This document shows positions 57,000 to 64,000 of a DNA stretch of 64,000 bases, piece after piece. The notes under the pieces are model-generated. The model had not been told where the DNA came from. It made no database searches and worked only from the letters and a program-made list of their open reading frames with translations. Source of the stretch: Aralia elata (Eukaryota; Streptophyta; Magnoliopsida; Apiales; Araliaceae). A program made the translations under genes and the position numbers. The stretch lies in assembly GCA_034770075.1 (NCBI GenBank), contig CM068385.1, positions 42,864,721 to 42,928,720 of the forward strand. The letters run 5' to 3'. Each line of letters starts with the position of its first letter. The first letter of the stretch is position 1.

Positions 57000-57956
57000 A
57001 ACACCGCCTGTGTTTATTTTTAACATCATCTATGTTTATCTTATCTTGACATCACCATTGTCTACTTTACTCTAGTCCCACCCATGACTAGCTTCTTATG
57101 ACACATAATCCATGTTCCTTTTATGACACATCACCAGTGTCTGTTTTATTTTATTATGATACATCACCAGTGTCTAGCTTCTTATGACATATAACTAATG
57201 TCTATGACACAACACCAGTGTCTATTCCATTATGACACAACACCAGTGTCTATTTTATTATGACACAACACCAGTGTCTATTTTACTATGACACAACACC
57301 AGTGTCTATTTTACTATGACACAACACCAGTGTCTGTTTTACTATGACACACACCAGTGCCTGTTTTATTATAACACAACACCAGTGTCTGTTTTATTAT
57401 GACACAACACCAGTGTCTGTTTTATTATGACACAACACCAGTGTCTATTCCATTATGACACAACACCAGTGTCTATTTTATTATGCCACAACACCAGTGT
57501 CTATTTTACTATGACACAACACCAGTGTCTATTTTACTATGACACAACACCAGTGTCTGTTTTACTATGACACACACTAGTGCCTGTTTTATTATAACAC
57601 AACACCAGTGTCTGTTTTATTATGACACAACACCAGTGTCTGTTTTATTATGACACAACACCAGTGTCTGTTTTATTATGACATAACACCAGTATCTACT
57701 TTGTTTTAACACATCACCAGTGTCTGGCTTTTTATGACACAACACCAGTGTCTAATAATTTATGACACAACACCAGTGTCTATTTTATTATGACACAACA
57801 CCAGTGTCTATTTTATTATGACACAACACCAGTGTCTGTTTTATTATGACACAACACCAGTGTCTGTTTTGTTTTGACACATCACCAGTGTCTGGCTTTT
57901 TATGACACAACACTAGTGTCTAATAATTTATGACACAACACCATCGTCTATTTTAT
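57000..57956 (-). repeat. 28-bp hairpin minisatellite in D
   Basis: About 30 units of roughly 28 bp, each with a core GACACAACACCAGTGTC in which GACAC and GTGTC pair around a 7-base loop, separated by TATTTTATTAT-like spacers. Units before about 57120 are degenerate. A block of eight units (about 57220-57440) is duplicated right after itself with an offset of 223 bases. Element C lacks the array. Confidence 0.85.
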
Positions 57957-58986
57957 TATTCTAACATCCACTATATCGAATTTAGTAAATCATTACAACA
58001 TTTGTCTAGCTGAGTCAAATAGCTTAGACATATACCAATAATTCGAATATCAATCGAAACACGTGTCTGGACAATTTTAATTGGCAATACATTATCTTTA
58101 AAATTCTGAAAATCATTTTATGACGTCATGATACCGCACTGTATATACAGTCCGTTGAGAATTCTGTCATTTTGTGACTTTGTCATACTACATCATAGCA
58201 TAGTGGGCTGACGATCCGTAGATCACATCCAACACTAGGTTAATCTACATTGATGACTCCATCATCTGTCATTCTACACCAAGTTACATGATGCATTGAT
58301 GACTATTTAAAAATACATTTTGATATTTTAAATTATTTTTGTCTAGCCGAAACAAATAGCGTAGACTCTTCTTTAAACAGTTCAAAACCATTGAAAAATC
58401 ATTTTTGGTGTTATCATACCGCAACAGGTAACGATGTGTTAGTGGTTCGAAGCCCACTTCTACACACTCATTACTTCGTTTTGAGGATAACAAAAATTTC
58501 ATTTTTATTTTTAAAGGCACATTAGTGCGAATTTAGCTTGATGTCAAAAATCTCGAAGTCTAGCATAGCTAGAAGATTTGAAATACCTATGCTTCCACCA
58601 TCAACTTCAATTCTTCTAATGATCCGTTGCCTAATAATTCTATCTATTTCTATCATCCTTAAAACTTACTATACTAGAATCCTTAATTCTTCATCCACAA
58701 TCTTTCTATACTCCAGTACAGTTCATCAAACATACCACACGTTAGGAGTTTAGGAACTTACCACAATCTTATGGGTTTAGGAACTTATCCTAGTCAGACC
58801 AAAATCGTCCATTCGCTGAGGGGTTCCACCATACGATTATGAGTCATGAACTTACCATACGTATGAGTTTAAAGAACTCGCACCTAATCTTAATATTTTC
58901 TAACTATCAAATATAAATAGGAGAAAAGAATCACCTTTTTCGTCATACGTATATCGATAGCGCGACACCAATATTTCAATGATTAT

Positions 58987-59190
58987 CAATATAGAAAGCT
59001 AAGTGGTTATCGAACCAACTCGACCACTAATCAATATAGGAAGCTGAGCGGTTGTTAAACTATGGACAAATCCCGTCCCATACCAGGACTTGTTCAACTC
59101 AACCACTATATTAATATAGGAAGCTAAGTGATTTTCAAACTAAGCACAAATTCCCGTCCTATACCAGGAATCGTACAACTCAGCCACTAA
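58987..59190 (-). repeat. Three-fold short repeat in D internal region
   Basis: Units starting CAATATAGGAAGCTAAGTGG (variants) at 58987, 59032 and 59112. The first is shortened; the last two are about 80 bases. Element C has a single copy near 760-845. Confidence 0.7.
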
Positions 59191-59725
59191 CATGAGTCCT
59201 CAATTGAAATTTCACATAATTCTAACTTTCCCTTTACTCAATACAAATTTCATTTAATTCGTATAACAACATTAATTACTCTTTCATGAGTTTACATAGT
59301 ACCATTTCATAGTACAACTTTCGTATAACAATTCTACTATAAAATTTTCAATCATTCGATTGATCATCTATCATTCCATGTCTTAATCAGATCACGTTGT
59401 GATCTTTTCTTATAATCGTATTGTATTACGTTTCTTTTCTATCTTATGATCGTTTTGTTTTACGATCTTCTTATTTTTCCCTTTAATCATGTTTTATGAT
59501 TTTATTTAAGCTTTTCATCTTTACTATTGGAGTCAGGTAACCCCAGATTCTTATCTTTATAACTTTTCAAGATTCTTCTTTGAATCTTATTTATCCTTTT
59601 CTTTACTTAATAATGAATTTTCAAAAATTCATCTTTTAGCACTTAAACTCTATTTGAGTTTATTCCTTATCCTCATCTCTGTGGTTATAGTCTAAGGTAC
59701 CCCTACCTAAGGTTTATAACCTACA

Positions 59726-59737
59726 GCTCTGATACCA
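59726..59737 (-). promoter_or_regulatory. Primer binding site of element D
   Basis: TGGTATCAGAGC on the minus strand, three bases inside the 5' LTR. The following leader matches C. Confidence 0.92.
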
Positions 59738-59740
59738 ACC

Positions 59741-62700
59741 TGTGAGCGCCCCCAAACCCGGGTCCCTTGAATCTCGGACCTGGTGCGTCACGATACATCA
59801 TATTTATAACTATTGCGGAAGATATAAACATAAATTGTTTATACAATAATCTCTGCTACATATCCCAAGGTCTATAACCTTTATTTTAATACATATTTAC
59901 CTTTAGATTCACAAAAGGTTTACAAAATTAACTTACATTAAATAACTAATTTAGTTATCATGCATAACAATATAATCTTGTCCTTTGTTTCTGTCTTTGT
60001 CTTTCCTCGAACATTCGCCTTAAATCTGAAATTTGTTATCATGATATAGCAAGGGTGAGCAACTACTTTGCTCAGCAAGTTTAAATACAATAAGGATATA
60101 TCATGATTGAAAGAATGAGTAAGCTTTAGAGTTTTTCAACAATATAATAATTGTGAAAGAGCATGAATCAAAATTTCAATGATTAAATAACTGAATTCAA
60201 TAACGCAGGGTGTCAATAATGACCATGAACCAATTTAACTGAACCTTAAGGTAATGAAGGTGATCAGTCTTTCATACCTGATGAACATATGCAACATGCA
60301 CTAACTGCGAATTAATAAATATGGATGTGGAATAATTCTCAATAATTAATGCATTAGCATGCTTGAAACATAATAACTCGAGTTTGAGTTAAGGAACTTG
60401 CATTTCGATATGAAAATGAAGATAAGATACTTGCACAAGGATAAGAAACTTGCTCAATATAAAAGTTGAGTAAGATGGAACTTGCTTAATATAAACTTCA
60501 GTAAGGTTAAGGAAACTTGCACAAGAATAGGAAACTTGCCTGTATTGTCGATTACTGCTACGCAATTTAACTTAATCTCTTATGAAAGACCTATCAGTTA
60601 TAAGATTGATCTTTCAATTAGCATATCATATATCACCTTATAATATCACTTCTTTATAAATAAATTATCTAACATTTAACCACATAACTAAATATTAGAT
60701 AACACCTTAGCACCATACGCATTCATAATTCTAAAGCTAGCACACATCGAGTCTTTAACAGTGTTCAATATAGTATGCTGAGTGGTTTCCCACAAACAAC
60801 CAACAAACTAGTTTCCGTCTCGTCTACACTGTTTTCACAGTGAGTTAGATCGGTTGCTAGTTCGTATATACCTCCGCTCCCTGAAGGAATTGTTTAGCCC
60901 AGCTACTATACCTCAACTATTAAAGAACACGACTGTACTACTATTTTATCATAAATCTTATGACTTAACACTAAGACTTTCCTTTTATAAGTTATTCTTT
61001 ATAATCCATTAAGCCTGAATACCTAAACCAGCAAGTTGGATTATCTACACATACTAATCCAATAACCTGAATTCAAACTAGCATCCAATCCAGCACCCTG
61101 GATTCAAACTATCCTACAATCCAGCAACCTGGATTCATTAATTCAACAAACTGTTTTCTAATCCAGCATATTGGATTCAAACTAACCTATAATTCAGTAA
61201 GCTAAATTCACTAATTCAGCAAACCATATTCATTAATTCAGCAAACTATATTCATTAATTCAGCAAACTATATTCACCAATTCAGCATGCCGAATACCAC
61301 AATCCAGCAAGCCGAAATATGAATACAACAAACCGTATTGGAAGCTGCATTCAAAAAAATGACTTAACCTCTCTTTAAAATCGATTTTTATTTTCTTCAA
61401 ATCTTTCCACACATATGTACATATATTCCATACACAAAAATACTTTCCTTATGAAAGTTTTCAATTTCCTTTAACATTTTTCAAACGTCCGTTTTAACTT
61501 TCAAAACAAAGAAAAATGATCACTATCTTGTACAACTCCGATGATACTAAATTTTTGATAACATCTTATACATATTAACAAGTACTCCCAGTTAAAAGTT
61601 CCTGGCTATCGGAGTTATAGAACTCCAATTTTAGCCGTTTTGTCGAAAAACTCTACGTTTTTATTTTAGCTGTAGATTCTTCGTTACAAGTCGGAATGCG
61701 GCGAGTTTTAGCCAGGAGCTACCTAACTCCCTATAGTTTCAGTAGTAAAAAAGCCCTGAATTTATTGCACTTGTTAAGTGGTCAAAACAGTGCACACAAG
61801 CAAGGGGTTAGCGGGTTTTGGTTCCGTTTTCTGACTTGAGGTCTTTCGCCATAAAATCCATAACTTTCATTCTATAAGGCCAAAAAATCTCAAATTTTTA
61901 CACGACACATATACTTATCATATTATCACTCTAAAGTTTTCCAGAATTTTTAGAGCATAAATATTAGACGAAAATACCCCTAGCAGCCCCTTTTTCCCCT
62001 TTGAACCACCTGGACTATTTTTGTAAAAACAGTCCCTACGAATTTTGTACACATTATTTTTGACCTCTACTACTTGAGTTTAACACTTAACTTATATATA
62101 TAGCACAATTCTTTGACGGATCGCAAAAAGAGCGAATACATTTCAAGTGGTACTCATATAAAGTGAACAAAAGTTAGGGTTTTCTAACCCTTTTTAAAAC
62201 AAACAAGTTCTCTTTTTTTTTTCTTTTGAACAAATCAACACCCAACATGCAAGATCTATACATAATATACTTATTCACATATAGATCAACAGTTTTAGAC
62301 CACAAGATCATAAAATTTTATATCACCAAAATCAAACAAAACTTAAAAGGAATTAACTAGTTAGGTTTTAAAGTTTTTATACCTTTCTTCCTTCTTGGTT
62401 CTTTCTTCTTCTTTCTCTTTTTTCCTTCCATGGCTTCCATGGCTACTCCTCCCTCTCTTCTCTCTCATGGTCGGCATCCCCCTTTCTATTTCTCTCTCTT
62501 TCTTTAGTTTACTACCTTGGGAAGTGAGAGAAATAAAAATAAAATAAAGTAAAGTGTTTTAATTATTGTTAGTAAACATGTATACATATAATACCTATAT
62601 CTATACATCATCTCCCAACAAATCTTCTCTCTCTATCTTATCTTATCACATCTTATCTTTAGCACACTAGCAATCTTGGATAAGAATATGGTGGTCCACT

Positions 62701-63808
62701 AATAAAGGGACACATGGCTAGTTGGTACGAAAAATTAAAGTAAAGAAATCATTACATACAATCCCCTTTTCTTCCTCTTATTGCCGGCAGCCTCCTTGCT
62801 TTATTTTTCTTCACTTTTGCTTTCCTTTTATTGTTTTATAATATTAATTAAGTTGCTAAGAGTGCTCCCCAATTGGGCTAACAATTGGACTTCATTTTAA
62901 ATTATTTTGGGCTCACTTTTAATCTATTTGGGCTACTAGTTTGCCAAGATTATTAATCCAAATTTGGTTACTAATTTAATAAGTGTTGGGCTAATTTAAT
63001 TAGTCCACACATTAATTATCTAAGTCCATGATTAATTAAATGAGTGGGCTTGGTTAGTAAACTAATTAGGCTAGTCCACTAGTTTTCCTTACTAATTGGA
63101 CTATTAAAATAAATTATCCATATAACACATAATTCTCATTAATTAATACCAATATTAATTAATGTACAAAATTTATTCACTTATTATATTCACTTTAATT
63201 GAATATTTAATTATCTTATTATCTTATCAATGGTTTGATATAAAAAATCCTTAGGTTAGTTCACTAAATTAAATTACTATTAGTGGGACCTCCTTTAATT
63301 AACAATAATTTGGGCCATGTAAATTAGCATGGTTCACCACTTTTAATCTTTTATACCTAATATATAATTAGGTTACAAGACCTTCCTTTATTTGTTTATA
63401 TAAATAACAAATATAAGCAAACACATAATATCCATATTCATTTACTCACATATTAACACCAACTAATTTAATAAATTGAGATATTAAAATAAATCTCTTA
63501 AATTAAGTCATTAGTATATAATTAAAATACTATGACCACTAATTAACAATAATCCTTTTGTTCACATGAAATTTATAGGTATTGTAATACCTTATCCATA
63601 ATATTCATTCAAGTACATATAAATTCATTTCTAGGGTTTTGAAATTTTGTAACCCATATTTTCTTTATTCTCTTTCAAATGGTAAACCATATAGGTTTTT
63701 CTTAGAAATTTTAAATAAATCCACAAAGAATCTAGGTTTTATTCGTTAACCTTTATTTAATCCTTCAAGATTTTATTAATAAATCTTATGAATTTTTGGG
63801 TCGTCACA
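59741..63808 (-). repeat. 5' LTR of element D
   Basis: 4068 bases, minus strand TGTGACGACCC to GGGGGCGCTCACA, with hairpin at 60056-60074 and minisatellite at about 61025-61345. It has an extra ATGTATACATATA-like stretch near 62578 compared with the 3' LTR. Confidence 0.92.
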
Positions 63809-63813
63809 CTGTC
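63809..63813. repeat. Right target duplication of element D
   Basis: CTGTC, exact match to 52685-52689. Confidence 0.93.
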
Positions 63814-64000
63814 CTTGTGTGACACAACAAAATAACATCGTTCAGTCAATTTATAAGCATCAAATGTGATAAAACAACAATCTTAAATATTTAATACTTG
63901 CCTTGTGTGACACAACAAACTCATATTAAATATTTAATACTCTATCGCTTTACAATGCTAGAAGGCGACGTTCGATATTCTGAATATCTTTGAACGCTTA
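63814..64000 (-). other. 5' leader of element E, distal part
   Basis: Continuation of the E leader beyond element D, with two CCTTGTGTGACACAACAA blocks 88 bases apart (63813 and 63901) and a shared AAATATTTAATACT motif. The 5' LTR is not reached. Confidence 0.65.

Larger units (their letters stand above)
56772..59725 (-). other. Non-coding internal region of element D
   Basis: 2.95 kb without a plausible gene. It holds a large minisatellite (57000-57956), a stretch collinear with C's internal region (about 57960-59700) and a short three-fold repeat (58987-59190). A 78-codon minus-strand frame (58284-58520) has a C counterpart but shows no sign of coding constraint. Confidence 0.75.
52690..63808 (-). 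mobile_element. Element D: LARD-like non-autonomous LTR retrotransposon
   Basis: 11,119 bases: two LTRs of 4070 and 4068 bases, an internal region of only 2981 bases, tRNA-Met PBS, PPT and a perfect 5-bp target duplication. There is no gag-pol at all, as in large retrotransposon derivatives. It is the same family as element C but in opposite orientation. Left and right LTRs differ by roughly 3% over the first 750 bases checked by eye, so the insertion is older than B. Confidence 0.92.
46545..64000 (-). mobile_element. Element E: decayed Ty1/copia retrotransposon, interrupted by D
   Basis: Minus-strand element with domain order gag, protease, integrase, RT, RNase H, which identifies Ty1/copia. 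The 3' LTR is at the left (46545-48363) and coding remnants fill 48378-52306. The 5' leader is split by element D and continues at 63814-64000. The 5' LTR and primer site lie beyond the window, so the target duplication cannot be checked. The many nonsense codons make it one of the older insertions here. Confidence 0.88.

Noticed and set aside
57120..57956. CRISPR-like direct repeats
   Set aside because: Units are contiguous and the spacers are near-identical short AT strings in a plant retroelement, so this is a minisatellite.
58430..58470. tRNA T-arm-like sequence (GGTTCGAAGCCCAC) in D and its complement in C
   Set aside because: No matching acceptor, D-arm or anticodon arm could be found upstream; only the short T-loop-like motif is present.

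Overview
The window looks like repeat-dense nuclear DNA from a flowering plant, probably a eudicot. It is AT-rich, every recognisable coding sequence belongs to an LTR retrotransposon, the primer sites match plant initiator-Met tRNA, and the Ty3/gypsy pol genes end in a chromodomain of the Tekay/Del type. I see no host gene, tRNA, rRNA or CRISPR array. The species cannot be named from this sequence.

Layout, left to right. (1) Element C (plus strand, non-autonomous, same family as D) spans 1-3196 and 40317-45303. Its 5' LTR tail is at 1-215 and its 3' LTR at 41457-45303. The junction between its internal region and 3' LTR is present three times, as 991-bp tandem units. (2) Inserted in the second unit is element A, a Tekay-type chromovirus, at 3197-40316. 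It has the form LTR-internal-LTR-internal-LTR, with one 5-bp target duplication around the whole array (TCTTC/TCCTC). (3) Inserted in A's third LTR is element B, a second Tekay-type family, at 27442-40038 (12.6 kb, perfect GAAAA duplication, near-identical LTRs). (4) An unassigned 1.2-kb stretch lies at 45304-46544. (5) Element E, a decayed Ty1/copia element on the minus strand, runs from its 3' LTR at 46545 to the window end; its 5' LTR lies outside. (6) Inserted in E's 5' leader is element D, a LARD-like non-autonomous element on the minus strand at 52690-63808. It has about 4.07-kb LTRs, a perfect CTGTC duplication and no gag-pol.

How the parts relate. A and B each carry PBS, an extra acidic coiled-coil ORF, gag-pol with chromodomain, and PPT. 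All their gag-pol copies are broken, so none of these copies looks autonomous. C and D have no proteins, but share with A and B the PBS-proximal leader, the LTR 3' end and a hairpin near the LTR end. They are therefore plausible passengers of Tekay-type machinery.

Most notable: the middle LTR of A matches LTR3 in its 5' half and LTR1 in its 3' half, the expected footprint of unequal crossing-over between LTRs. The pre-gag ORF is strongly conserved between A and B, starts just after a 3'-splice-like site, and is flanked by conserved hairpins. Element C has a precise 991-bp triplication carrying three PPT/LTR starts. All alignments and counts here were made by eye.
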